Below, piece by piece: positions 43,264 through 51,950 of a stretch of 64,000 nucleotides of DNA. Made by a program: the position numbers and the translations under genes. The notes beneath the pieces are model-generated. The model was not told where the DNA came from. It did not search any database and saw nothing but the letters and a program-made list of their open reading frames with translations. Location of the stretch: NCBI RefSeq assembly GCF_013374115.1, contig NZ_AP022673.1, positions 648,501 through 712,500 on the forward strand, read 5' to 3'. This DNA comes from Sphingomonas sp. HMP9. Lineage in GTDB: Bacteria; Pseudomonadota; Alphaproteobacteria; Sphingomonadales; Sphingomonadaceae. The stretch's first letter is position 1; the number at the start of each line of letters is the position of its first letter.

Positions 43264-43680
43264 CTATTGCATCCACGGTGCCCTGCGGCAGCCACGGCAG
43301 TACAGGATCATGCGCGGGCGGCCAGGGCGATCCAGCCATCCCAGCGCGTAGCGATCGATCTGCCAGCGGCCATTCGTGCCGTCGGCGAAGCCTACGTGCC
43401 CCTGGACCACGCAGGGTGACTCCGGAAGGGTGTAATGCACGGCACGCGCGTCCGCCTCGCGGGCATCGCGGAAGAAACGGCGCGCATCGGTTTCGGTCAG
43501 GACAAAGCCGTGACAGGGTGGGTCGAGCGCGTCCTCCGGCCAGATCGCAAAGCCCTGCACCTCGCTGCGAAGCGCGACGACGCGCGCGAGCCCTGTCGGG
43601 CAAAGCGGCGGTTCGAACTCTCTGCCCGCGCTGCACGGGCCGACCGATGCGGCCAGCACCGAAAGCAAAAGGGTTAGCAT
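43264..43680 (-). CDS. secreted Cys-containing protein, unknown
   Basis: 138-residue protein with a signal peptide ending near CSAG (residue 19). The mature part has Cys pairs (PLCPTG, DPPCHGF, SPCVVQGHVGF, YCRGCRR) suggesting disulfides in the periplasm, and a possible metal or redox site in the C-terminal YCRGC. Family not recognised. The ribosome-binding site is weak. It is convergent with the TetR gene and followed by the SUFU-domain gene upstream on the same strand. Confidence 0.65.
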   Translation of the reverse strand: MLTLLLSVLAASVGPCSAGREFEPPLCPTGLARVVALRSEVQGFAIWPEDALDPPCHGFVLTETDARRFFRDAREADARAVHYTLPESPCVVQGHVGFADGTNGRWQIDRYALGWLDRPGRPRMILYCRGCRRAPWMQ

Positions 43681-43818
43681 CGCTTTGCGCTCATTGGCTC
43701 GGGACTACCCCCGTAGTTGACTGCCCGCATCTTGCCCTAGGCCGACTGTACCGCCTCGTCCGTCGCGTCACGATCAAGCTCGACGAAACTCTGCCGCGCG
43801 GCAACCCCGTTCTCGCGG

Positions 43819-44874
43819 TCAGGCGGCGATCGCGGCCAGCTCGATGGTGAAGCTGATCGGCAAGCCGGGGACGGCGTAGTCGCCAGCATGCGGCTTGAGG
43901 GTTTCACCAAGCGCGCGGGCGGTCGCGGGGGTCAGTCGCACGACCAGTTTATCGTCCGCTTCGACAACCGCGTCGCGCTCGCCCGGCTCGAACAGCACTC
44001 GTGACTGACCGTCGCCGCCTTCGCCGACGAGCAGCAATGGCCGATCGAACGGCAGGCGCAACGGCAGCAACCGCGTGAACTCGTCGACCTGCCGCGGCCC
44101 CAGTATGATGTGGTAGTCCGGTGCCCGCAAAAGCCGCTTGCGACCTGTCCACCTGAGTATGTCGGTGAGGAGATAGCCAGTCGATGAGCCATCGCGGATC
44201 GTACCGTCCTCGACCTGCTGCGACATTACCGGATCGGCCAGCAACGAGGTGCGCCCGAGATCGGTCACCAGCAGCGGCAGCTTGGGCCGGAACGCATCGA
44301 GCAGCCGCGACGTCTTCCACTGCTTGGCGGCGCGTTCCTCGTCCTCGGTCAGCCCGACGACCTGCAGGAATGCGACAGCGCCGGACGGTGTCTCCAGCGC
44401 GGGTAGTTCCGGGTCGGCCGTGAACGCGATGGAGCGCAGCGCGGTATCGCTCTCCTGCGACAGCGGGCCGTTGATCGGCATCCAGTCACCGTCGCGGAAC
44501 ACGTTGCCGGTCTGGAACACGTAGCGGGCAAGGTTCTGCAGGAAGTTCAACGCCCAGACCGGCGGCTCCTCCTCAGCCGGGTCGCAGGTCGGGCGGAACG
44601 TCAGTTCGAAACCATAGCCGCTGACCTCCGGGTCGTCGCTTTCCTTGGCGTAGAGTTCCGACAGGCCATAGGTCACGATATGCCAGTGCGGCACCGGCTC
44701 GAGCCGCTTCCAGGCACTCAATCCATCCAGCGGGTCCGGCCCGCCCAGGCTGTAGCGGATCAGCGGACCGAAGTGGCGCGGCTCCCGACCCGGGTAGAGG
44801 TGATCGAACGCTTCGGTAATCGCATCCCAGCCCGGCGACAGGTTGTCGGCGGCATTCTCTGCGGCATCGTCCAA
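43819..44874 (-). CDS. suppressor-of-fused (SUFU) domain protein
   Basis: 351-residue cytosolic protein. Residues about 12-210 match the SUFU domain: GWDAITEAFDHLYPGREPRHFG, HWHIVTYGLSELYAKESDDPEVSGYGFELTFR and WALNFLQNLARYVFQTGNVF. The C-terminal 140 residues form a second domain in which LGRTSLLADP and RPDYHIILGP-type strands resemble bacterial DUF homologues. In animals SUFU restrains Gli factors; in bacteria the domain is often found as an immunity or adaptor protein of polymorphic toxin systems. No toxin gene is adjacent here. Confidence 0.88.
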   Translation of the reverse strand: MDDAAENAADNLSPGWDAITEAFDHLYPGREPRHFGPLIRYSLGGPDPLDGLSAWKRLEPVPHWHIVTYGLSELYAKESDDPEVSGYGFELTFRPTCDPAEEEPPVWALNFLQNLARYVFQTGNVFRDGDWMPINGPLSQESDTALRSIAFTADPELPALETPSGAVAFLQVVGLTEDEERAAKQWKTSRLLDAFRPKLPLLVTDLGRTSLLADPVMSQQVEDGTIRDGSSTGYLLTDILRWTGRKRLLRAPDYHIILGPRQVDEFTRLLPLRLPFDRPLLLVGEGGDGQSRVLFEPGERDAVVEADDKLVVRLTPATARALGETLKPHAGDYAVPGLPISFTIELAAIAA

Positions 44875-44932
44875 GGCAGGGCTCCCAGCAACAAACGGAT
44901 ATCGCTGGCCTAGCTGCCGGATCGTCGGCTTG

Positions 44933-45115
44933 CTAGACGTTCAGGCCAGAGACTTTCCACCCCGGCGGCGCAAAGCCGGCGGCAGACGCGGAGATGCGTC
45001 CCAGCGTCGGCAGCGTAGATGGGGTCATCGCCGGAATGTCCATCGGGTCGGACGAGTCGGACGCTTCGGCGGCAGCGATGCAGATTCCCGGGGCCGCAAG
45101 AAGGAGGATCGTCAC
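44933..45115 (-). CDS. small secreted protein, unknown
   Basis: 60-residue ORF from GTG at 45115, with AAAGGA 5 nt upstream. The first 17 residues (VTILLLAAPGICIAAA) form a signal peptide with weak n-region. The mature part is 43 residues, Pro/Ser/Thr-rich (DPMDIPAMTPSTLPTLG). The frame continues upstream but that part has no start signal. No family recognised. It lies between the SUFU gene and another small secreted protein gene on the same strand. Confidence 0.45.
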   Translation of the reverse strand: MTILLLAAPGICIAAAEASDSSDPMDIPAMTPSTLPTLGRISASAAGFAPPGWKVSGLNV

Positions 45116-45206
45116 GTGGTCCTTTGGACCGAAGATTGCCTGCGACCGAACGTGCGGGCGCGGGACGGCCTCCGATCTGGCGTCCTCACGCGCGCCGCCC
45201 CGCCGT

Positions 45207-45629
45207 TCAGAAGCGCTGGCTCGGGAAGTCGGTGAAGAATTCGCGGCGGCAATCGCCCTCGGCAAGGCTCGCGCCGGAACCAGACCAGCCCATCATGACG
45301 GATTCGCTGACCTTGCCAGTGGTGCGCGACAGGCGGAGCTCGGTGTCGGAAGGCCCGCCGATCGAAGCGCGGCTGTCGTTGATGACGATCTCGTCCGCGG
45401 TCACCGTGCTGATCGCGGCGGGCACTTTGCATGCGCCGCGGCACCAGCGCTTGGCGTCGAGATCGATGCGGAAGCGTTCGGTCCAGGCGGTAGCGGGCAC
45501 GCCGGTACGCTTCTGTTCCTTGCCCTTGCAGACCAGATCGAACTGGTTGGACGAAGCCGCGATCGCCGGCGCCGTGACGCCGATGGCGGTAAGCAAAGCG
45601 ATGGCAACGAGGACTGGCCGCTTGAACAT
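45207..45629 (-). CDS. secreted protein, unknown, with Cys pairs
   Basis: 140-residue protein. Signal peptide MFKRPVLVAIALLTAIGVTAPAIA. The mature domain begins SSNQFDLVCKGKEQKR and has beta-rich composition with four Cys (VCKG, RWCRGACK, GDCRRE). I recognise it only as a recurrent sphingomonad-type exported protein of unknown role. Monocistronic or together with the 60-residue ORF downstream. Confidence 0.7.
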   Translation of the reverse strand: MFKRPVLVAIALLTAIGVTAPAIAASSNQFDLVCKGKEQKRTGVPATAWTERFRIDLDAKRWCRGACKVPAAISTVTADEIVINDSRASIGGPSDTELRLSRTTGKVSESVMMGWSGSGASLAEGDCRREFFTDFPSQRF

Positions 45630-46017
45630 GATGCTTCCCGGTTGGTTTACGACGGCTCAAAAGTGGCATGCCGGTTGGTTGGCAGCAAGGCGTTTTAAAA
45701 ACGCACGGTGCCTTGTCGTGGCGCGCCCCGTCCGACGTCGAGAACATGTCGCCCGCATACCGGAAGGACTGTGCCGGGTCTTGGCCTGGCAGAAACAGCT
45801 CACGCAATACGCCTGAAAACGAGGGGTAGCAAGCAAGGGCGCTGACGGCCTTGCGCCCGCCGAAGCTGGTCATGGCGGTCAACAATGTCTCGGTGGGCGC
45901 CGCGCGTGCGGCGGACGATTGGCTTGTAGCGCGCTGACTGTAATAGTCTCATTCTCGCGGTCCGGAATTTGATATTTCGGAAGAGGTTTCAGTCCCACGA
46001 ACACGACGGAGAGTTGA
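45630..46017. other. intergenic, nothing recognised
   Basis: About 390 bp between divergent small secreted protein genes. It holds their promoters, but I could not place -35/-10 boxes, and no other gene or repeat is evident. Confidence 0.5.
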
Positions 46018-46389
46018 ATGATCGCGTTGGTTTTGATGCTGGCTGCCGGTAATTGTGGCGACAAGCCTAATCAGACGGCCATGACGATGTGTCAGAGGGC
46101 AGTCGCGAGTGCGGCAGATGTCGAGATGAACCAGGTGTGGAGACGGGTACGCGCTGTCATGCAGGCCGCCGACCGCAGCGCCAGTTCCAAGCCGGCAAAG
46201 GCAGGCAACGTCGCAGCGCTGCTCGCGTCTCAACGCACTTGGCTCACGTTTCGCGACGCGGAGTGTCGGATCGAGAGTTACGAATGGCGCGGCGGGTCGA
46301 TGCAGCCGTTCACCGAGAACCAGTGCCTGACCCAAGTGACCCGGTCGCGCACGCAGCAATTGCGAGAGATGTTGAGCTGGCAACGATGA
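46018..46389 (+). CDS. LprI-like (DUF1311) secreted protein
   Basis: 123-residue protein; the N-terminal hydrophobic stretch MIALVLMLAAG is a short signal. The DUF1311/LprI pattern follows: CGDKPNQTAMTMCQRAVASAADVEMNQVW, then LLASQRTWLTFRDAECRIESYEWRGGSMQP and NQCLTQVTRSRTQQLREML, with four conserved Cys forming two disulfides. The mycobacterial member LprI inhibits lysozyme. GGAGAG is 5 nt before the ATG. Confidence 0.88.
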   Translation: MIALVLMLAAGNCGDKPNQTAMTMCQRAVASAADVEMNQVWRRVRAVMQAADRSASSKPAKAGNVAALLASQRTWLTFRDAECRIESYEWRGGSMQPFTENQCLTQVTRSRTQQLREMLSWQR

Positions 46390-46907
46390 GGTAGCGGGGG
46401 CCGACACCCGCTGAACCGCTGCTCATGCCCGCAGCCTTGGCGATGGTACCGGCCGGTTCGCTCAGACGTACTGCATCGGCGGCGGGGCGGGGTAGACCGT
46501 GCCTCGTCTCCGCAAAGCAGCCAGTGCGTTCCGGTATTCCAAAGCGTCGCCGAAGGTGGCTGGACTGCTGTCGAACGGCGCTCGACGGCATGTACGGTAA
46601 GCGGAACGGCGAGACGGTCTGCCTGTGGCGCGGCGGCGATCACGACAATGAGATCCTGGAGAGAGACGGGTCCCCCGGTCTCTTGTCGTTCCCGATCGAT
46701 CATCCTGGTGGGACAGCGTCAGCCTGCGTGGTCGCGGTTTATCTGCCGGACTGCCGCTTGGACCGTAGCATAGGCAGAGATTGATGATGCGCTCCCCATC
46801 ACCTTGGCCGTCAGCAACGTCGAGTGCTCGCCGACTTTCGCACGACGGGAACTTAAGCTGACCTCTCTAGTTTGGACAGCATGTTGTCATAGCGACAGGA
46901 TGCTGAT
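46390..46907. other. intergenic, no gene recognised apart from the MarR operator
   Basis: About 520 bp. Long frames exist on both strands (for example 46425-46784 and its opposite), but neither has a plausible product. The right end holds the promoter and operator of the MarR gene. Confidence 0.45.
46875..46888. promoter_or_regulatory. candidate MarR operator
   Basis: GACAGCATGTTGTC is palindromic at 12 of 14 positions and is centred about 27 bp before the MarR start, where it would overlap the promoter and allow autoregulation of the MarR-hydroxylase operon. Confidence 0.5.
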
Positions 46908-47405
46908 TTGAGTGACCAAACATCGTCTGCCCCTGTCAGGGATCTTGCGCTCGCGGTGTTCGAGACGAACGGCCGCTTGGTCGATGCAGGCAATGCGCTG
47001 GTCCGTCCGATCGGCCTGACGACGGCGTGGTGGCAGGTCCTGGGGGCTTTGGGCTTTTCACCCCATCCGCTCCCGGTCGCGCATATTGCCCGCAACATGG
47101 GGCTGACCCGGCAGGCCGTGCAGCGTGTCGTCGATCTCCTCATCGCAAATGGGCTGGTTAGCCAGCAGCCTAATCCGCACCACCAGCGCGCCAAGCTGAT
47201 CGTCCTTACCGCCGTCGGCTGGGCTGCACTTGCCGGGGCCGAGACAGCCGTCGCCCCGCTCGATCAGGCTATCCTCGATCGGATCGGCACCGATCGGATC
47301 GTCGCAGCCATTGCCGTGCTTCGCGAAATGAACGCAGCGATCGCCGACAGCCTTTCACCGATGACGGACGCTGCCGCACCCTCAACGCCCAAGGATATCG
47401 CATGA
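46908..47405 (+). CDS. MarR-family regulator
   Basis: 165-residue winged-helix repressor: PLPVAHIARNMGLTRQAVQRVVDLLIANGLVSQQPNPHHQRAKLIVLTAVGWAAL holds the recognition helix (TRQAVQRVVDLL) and the wing (NPHHQRAKLI). The start is TTG at 46908 behind AGGA. Its stop overlaps the start of the flavin hydroxylase gene (ATGA), so it very likely controls that enzyme in response to an aromatic or drug-like ligand. Confidence 0.9.
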   Translation: MSDQTSSAPVRDLALAVFETNGRLVDAGNALVRPIGLTTAWWQVLGALGFSPHPLPVAHIARNMGLTRQAVQRVVDLLIANGLVSQQPNPHHQRAKLIVLTAVGWAALAGAETAVAPLDQAILDRIGTDRIVAAIAVLREMNAAIADSLSPMTDAAAPSTPKDIA

Positions 47406-49096
47406 CCAGCACATCGCTCCGTGACGGCTTCGACGCCGACGTCATCATCGTCGGCGGGGGACCGATCGGTCTGACGACCGCCTGCGCGCTCGCGCATCAC
47501 GGCGTCGATTGCTTGCTGATCGAACAACGCAGCAAACCCAAAGAGTGGTCGCGGGCTAATAACCTGTGGGCCCGGCCGCAGGAGCTGCTTGCCAGCATCG
47601 GTGTACGCGATGCTATCGCTGCGCAAGCGTACAGCATCACTCAGGTCAACACGCTGCTGAACGGCCGCACGGTCGATCCGGTCGAGATCGCGGACGTACC
47701 AAGCCCCTACGGCCCCGTCCTCTACAGCGGGCAGGACGTCATCGAAAAGACGCTTGCCGATCAGGTGGACGCCAAGGGTGGCAGGATCGAGCGCGGGCGC
47801 AAGGTGACGGGGTTCGTCCAGGACGAGGACGGCGTGACCGTGACGCTCGCAACGGTCAGCGAGGACGACGAGACCGTGACGGTCGGCCCCGAGGAAACGC
47901 TGCGCTGCCGCTACATGATCGGCGCGGACGGGCCCAAGGGCTTTGTGCGCGAGGCGCTTGGTCTCGGCTTCGAGCCGAAGAAGCTGCCCAACTGCATGAA
48001 CCGTCAGGTCGATGCCAAGCTGAGCTGGCGCCGCTCGACCGATTTCGACCATCTCTGGTTCTTTTACTATCCGCGCGGTTTCTGCGGCGTGCTGCCGGTC
48101 TGGGGCGGCTACCACCGCCTGTTCTTCCTTGCCGACGACACCGGCATCCCCGATCGCGATCCGACGCTCGAGGAAATGCAGGCGATCGCGCGCGAGGTCA
48201 CCGAGGACGAGACGTTGACGCTCACCGATCCGATCTGGCTGACGCACAGTCGCTTCCAGCACGGCGCCGCGGCGCATTACGCGAAGGATCGCGTGCTGCT
48301 CGTTGGCGATGCCGGGCATTTGTCGCTGCCTGCCGGCGGCCAGGGTATGAACTCCGGCTTTCACGATGCGATCGGCGTCGCATGGCGGCTCGCGATGGTG
48401 CTGGCAGGCAAGGGCGCGCCGATATTGCTCGACTCGTACGACGAGGAACGCGGCGGTGAGCATCGCCGGCTGGATGACCAGCAGGTCCGCGGCTTCCAGA
48501 ACAGCGTGTATCGCGGGAAGGTGAAGGACGCCGCGATGGATGTCGCCGCGCGCTTCATTCCCAACATCGGCACTCTCATTCAGGGCAGCGCCGATCTTCA
48601 GCAATTGACCGTAGGTTATCCCGATAGCCCGCTTAGCGAAGACCACCTTGGCGGCTTGCGTGATTTGCTGAGCCGCCATGCGCCGAAGGCGGGGGAGCGG
48701 GCGCCGGATGCAAAGGTGATCGTCGCGGATGGTGGTTCATCCACGCTGTTTGCGCACCTCTACAATCCCGATGGATGGAGCTGGGGCTGGTCGTTGCTCG
48801 CCTTTGACGGCCGGCGGGCCGACTCCCTGCCCGAGTTGCGGAAGGCCTTCGCCGAGGTCGCGCGTTGGGCGTGGGTCCGGCCACGGCTCGTGCTGGGCGC
48901 CGCTGTTGCTGCGAAGGATGATGCGAAGGTGCTCTACGATCTCGATGGCGAAGTCCACGCTGCCTATGGCGTCGGTGACACGGCCGCGCTGATCCTGGTT
49001 CGGCCGGACGGTCATATCGCCTTCCGTGGCAGAGCTGACCGGCCAGACATGCTCCGCGCCTATTGCCTGAAGGTGGCCGGTCACGAGGAGGAATAG
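47402..49096 (+). CDS. FAD-dependent aromatic hydroxylase (PheA/TfdB/MhpA family)
   Basis: 564-residue group A flavoprotein monooxygenase. Rossmann GxGxxG in VIIVGGGPIGL (about 12-22), the NAD(P)H/FAD DG motif in YMIGADGPKGFVR, and the second FAD motif in VLLVGDAGHLSLPAGGQGMNSGFHDA. The C-terminal thioredoxin-like domain (LLAFDGRRADSLPEL, ALILVRPDGHIAFRG) is that of phenol and hydroxyphenylpropionate hydroxylases and of tetracycline/rifampicin-type oxygenases. It would hydroxylate an aromatic ring using NAD(P)H and O2. It is translationally coupled to the MarR gene and convergent with the AraC gene, 9 bp apart. Confidence 0.9.
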   Translation: MTSTSLRDGFDADVIIVGGGPIGLTTACALAHHGVDCLLIEQRSKPKEWSRANNLWARPQELLASIGVRDAIAAQAYSITQVNTLLNGRTVDPVEIADVPSPYGPVLYSGQDVIEKTLADQVDAKGGRIERGRKVTGFVQDEDGVTVTLATVSEDDETVTVGPEETLRCRYMIGADGPKGFVREALGLGFEPKKLPNCMNRQVDAKLSWRRSTDFDHLWFFYYPRGFCGVLPVWGGYHRLFFLADDTGIPDRDPTLEEMQAIAREVTEDETLTLTDPIWLTHSRFQHGAAAHYAKDRVLLVGDAGHLSLPAGGQGMNSGFHDAIGVAWRLAMVLAGKGAPILLDSYDEERGGEHRRLDDQQVRGFQNSVYRGKVKDAAMDVAARFIPNIGTLIQGSADLQQLTVGYPDSPLSEDHLGGLRDLLSRHAPKAGERAPDAKVIVADGGSSTLFAHLYNPDGWSWGWSLLAFDGRRADSLPELRKAFAEVARWAWVRPRLVLGAAVAAKDDAKVLYDLDGEVHAAYGVGDTAALILVRPDGHIAFRGRADRPDMLRAYCLKVAGHEEE

Positions 49097-49105
49097 TGCG
49101 GAAAG

Positions 49106-50002
49106 CTAAACTGGAGTCAGCAGATTGCCGCTGCGCTGCAGCTGTTCGATGTCACGACGGGGTGGCGCGCCGAACAGACGTGCATATTCGCGGTTGAACT
49201 GCGACGGGCTTTCATACCCAACGGCAAAACCCACGGCACTCGCAGTCGCGCCGCTCGACAGCATCAGGCGTCGCGCCTCCTGCAATCGCAACTGTTTTTG
49301 ATACTCCAATGGCGTCATTTTCGTCACCGCCTTGAAGTGTTCATGGAGCGACGACGCGCTCATACCCGCAGCGGTGGCGATGTCTCCGATACGGAGCGGT
49401 CGGTCGAACCCGGTGCGGATCGTCGCAATAGCCCGGCTAACCTGGTTGAGGTGGCTGTCCGCGACCGCCATGTAGCGAAGGGCAGGGCCGTGGGGACCGG
49501 TGAGCAAACGATACAGGATCTCCCGTTCGATCAGCGGCGCAAGCGCGGCGATGCTGTCGGGCTGGTCCAGCAACCGCACCAGCCGGCACGCTGCGTCGAC
49601 CAGATCATCGTCGCTGCGATATACCGCGAGCGCCGGTAGATCGGCCTTGGGCGCCCGGCCACCTTCCGCCAGGATGAGGTCCGCCAAAACGGCTTGGTCG
49701 ATGTCGATCTTGCAGCAGAGATACGGGGCGTCACGCTCCGCCTGGGTGACGTGTCCGACGAGCGGCAGGTCGACCGAGACCAGCAGGTAATGCGCGGCAT
49801 CGTAGAGAAGGCTTCGTCCACCGAGCGAGACTCGCTTGGCGCCTTGGGCAATTATGCAAAGCGATGCATCATATACGGCGGGCAGGGGCACGGTCGGCTC
49901 ATCGGCGCGGAACAGCGACAACCGATCGATCGCCGTGCGTACCATGCCGGTTCTCGTGACTTGGCGTGCAACCAGTGCGGCGAGGTCTGCGATCGTGCTC
50001 AT
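49106..50002 (-). CDS. AraC-family regulator
   Basis: 298-residue activator. The N-terminal AraC_N cupin-type domain (PAVYDASLCIIAQGAKRVSLGG, HYLLVSVDLPLVGHVTQA) is followed by a two-HTH domain: PLRIGDIATAAGMSASSLHEHFKAVTKMTPLEYQKQLRLQEARRLM and GYESPSQFNREYARLFG. ATG at 50002 is chosen over an upstream in-frame start; it lacks a strong ribosome-binding site. It is divergent from the SDR at 50155, its likely target. Confidence 0.9.
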   Translation of the reverse strand: MSTIADLAALVARQVTRTGMVRTAIDRLSLFRADEPTVPLPAVYDASLCIIAQGAKRVSLGGRSLLYDAAHYLLVSVDLPLVGHVTQAERDAPYLCCKIDIDQAVLADLILAEGGRAPKADLPALAVYRSDDDLVDAACRLVRLLDQPDSIAALAPLIEREILYRLLTGPHGPALRYMAVADSHLNQVSRAIATIRTGFDRPLRIGDIATAAGMSASSLHEHFKAVTKMTPLEYQKQLRLQEARRLMLSSGATASAVGFAVGYESPSQFNREYARLFGAPPRRDIEQLQRSGNLLTPV

Positions 50003-50154
50003 CTGGGCAGTGTGTCCGCTGTCACCCACCATCGCAAGCGTAAGCGACATCCTTTCGGAGGATCGTGCAAGGATCGCGGGCGATCGGTCTCACGCCTGCC
50101 GATCGTTCGGTTCCATCTGTGCTCAGCCGTCATGGCACCAGGACAGGAACCATC

Positions 50155-50880
50155 ATGAACGACATCATCGACAAGACAGTGCTGATCAGCGGCGCTTCCA
50201 GCGGTATCGGCGAGGCGACCGTGCGCGAACTCGCGAGCAGAGGCGCGCGCCTTTTCATCGGTGCGCGCCGGACCGATCGTCTCGAAGCGCTCGCGGCTGA
50301 GCTCGGCGCGCATGTCGCTTGGCAGGCGCTGGACGTGACCGACGCGGCGAGCTTTGCCGCCTTCGCCGACGCGGCGGAAGCGCGGTTCGGGCGCGTGGAC
50401 GTGCTGATCAACAATGCCGGCGTGATGCCCTTGTCGCCTCTTGCCGCGCTGAAGCAGGAGGAATGGACGCGGATGATCGACGTCAACGTTCATGGCGTGC
50501 TGAACGGGATCGCGGCCGTGCTGCCGCGATTCATCGCGCAGAAGGAAGGCCATGTCGTGAATGTGGCATCGATCGCCGCGCATTTGGTAATGCCGAGCGC
50601 CGCCGTCTACTGCGCGACCAAATACGCGGTCTGGGCGATTACCGAAGGGTTGCGCCAGGAGCATGACGACATTCGCACGACGATCATTTCACCCGGGGTC
50701 GTGGCAACCGAGTTGGGCAACGACATCACCGACCCGGATATTGCCTCCGCGCTGACCACGTGGCGGCAGAAGTCGCTCACGCCCGACGCGATCGCCCGCG
50801 CGATCCGGTACGCGCTGGAGCAGCCCGAGGGCGTGGACATCAACGAGGTCATCGTACGCCCTACCGCAGCCGGCATGTAG
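50155..50880 (+). CDS. SDR family oxidoreductase
   Basis: 241-residue classical short-chain dehydrogenase: TGxxxGIG in LISGASSGIGEA, NNAG in LINNAGVMPLSP, and catalytic YCATKYAV. The ARR segment after strand 2 suggests NADP(H). The C-terminus DINEVIVRPTAAGM matches the YdfG-like group often controlled by a divergent AraC regulator. AGGA lies 6 nt before the ATG. A strong hairpin terminator follows 28 bp after the stop. Confidence 0.9.
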   Translation: MNDIIDKTVLISGASSGIGEATVRELASRGARLFIGARRTDRLEALAAELGAHVAWQALDVTDAASFAAFADAAEARFGRVDVLINNAGVMPLSPLAALKQEEWTRMIDVNVHGVLNGIAAVLPRFIAQKEGHVVNVASIAAHLVMPSAAVYCATKYAVWAITEGLRQEHDDIRTTIISPGVVATELGNDITDPDIASALTTWRQKSLTPDAIARAIRYALEQPEGVDINEVIVRPTAAGM

Positions 50881-50907
50881 GCGGCACGAAGACGGCAGGG
50901 CGAAACT

Positions 50908-50943
50908 CAGTCCGGGCACACCTTCCGTCTGCCCGGACTGTTT
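50908..50943. terminator. bidirectional terminator
   Basis: CAGTCCGGGCA and TGCCCGGACTG form a perfect 11-bp stem with an 11-nt loop between the convergent SDR and epimerase genes; TTT follows on the plus strand. Confidence 0.75.
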
Positions 50944-50958
50944 CGAGACGACTTGCGG

Positions 50959-51849
50959 TCAGGCCGCCGGCGGCGCGTAGGAGCGTAGTTCATCGAGGAT
51001 CGAATGCCGCGACGGGCGCCAACCCAGCTCCCGTTCGGCGCGTTCGCCCGAGACTAGTTGATCGCACGCAATCGCGTCCGCAAAGCCCCCGAGCGATTGC
51101 CGTGCCTCCTCCAACGGCCATGCCGCCACCCGACCCTCCGCGCCGGCGCTCTCGCTGGCGGCCCGCGCAATATCGATCAGCGGGACAGCGGCGCCGTGCG
51201 CGCCGTTGTAGATCGAGCCTGCCGGCGCCTTTTCGAGCGCGAGCAGATACAGGTCGGCGAGGTCATCGGCATGCACGCACGTCCAGCGGTTCTGCCCGTT
51301 GCCGACATAACGCGCAGCACCGTGCTCCTTGGCCGAGCCGTACATCATCATCGTGGTCCACGCGTGATGGCCGTAGACCCAGGCGGGACGGAGTATGATC
51401 CCGTGAACGCCATCGTCTGCAGCGCCAAGGATTTCCGCCTCGAGCGGCTGGCGAAAACGCACCAGCTCCAGCGGATTCAGCGGGCTATCCTCGGTGGCGG
51501 GCGTGGCGCCGGTGGCGCCGTACAGGAAGCAGCCACTGGTATAGAGAAAGCGCTTGGACGCGCCGCGCAAGGCATCGATGATCGCTCGTGTCGCGACTTC
51601 GTCATACGCCGCGCTGTTCTGGTCATTCGGCGACGCGGCGTGGACGACCGCGTCGACGTCCCGGACGGCGTTGGCGATGCTGGCCGCATCGTCCAGATCG
51701 CCGTGGGCCGCCTGATAGCCCATGCCGGTCAGCTTGGCCGCGCTCGCCTCCGAACGCGCAAGCCCCACCACGTCATGTCCCGCCGCCGCCACTCGACGGG
51801 CGACCGCGCCGCCGATCAATCCCGTTGCACCCGTTATCAATATACGCAT
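50959..51849 (-). CDS. NAD(P)-dependent epimerase/dehydratase (atypical SDR)
   Basis: 296-residue extended SDR: N-terminal ILITGATGLIGGAVARR, DAVVHAASPNDQ, the YxxxK region around FLYTSGCFLYGATG (altered, so a reductase rather than a classical epimerase is possible), ILRPAWVYGHHAW and VHADDLADLYLLALE. AGAGG lies 8 nt before ATG 51849; the frame extends 60 codons upstream without homology. It lies 101 bp downstream of a LysR gene on the same strand. Confidence 0.85.
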   Translation of the reverse strand: MRILITGATGLIGGAVARRVAAAGHDVVGLARSEASAAKLTGMGYQAAHGDLDDAASIANAVRDVDAVVHAASPNDQNSAAYDEVATRAIIDALRGASKRFLYTSGCFLYGATGATPATEDSPLNPLELVRFRQPLEAEILGAADDGVHGIILRPAWVYGHHAWTTMMMYGSAKEHGAARYVGNGQNRWTCVHADDLADLYLLALEKAPAGSIYNGAHGAAVPLIDIARAASESAGAEGRVAAWPLEEARQSLGGFADAIACDQLVSGERAERELGWRPSRHSILDELRSYAPPAA

Positions 51850-51950
51850 GTCAGCACCTCTATTGCCCGTGTGCCACGACGTAGAGCGCAACGACGGTTC
51901 CGCGGGAAATCGCGAGACATGATACGGCGTCATCGGCGCGGCCGATGGCG

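Noticed and set aside
46278-46784. Opposed long frames in the gap before the MarR gene
   Set aside because: Neither strand gives a recognisable protein, and the minus-strand frame overlaps the LprI-like gene.
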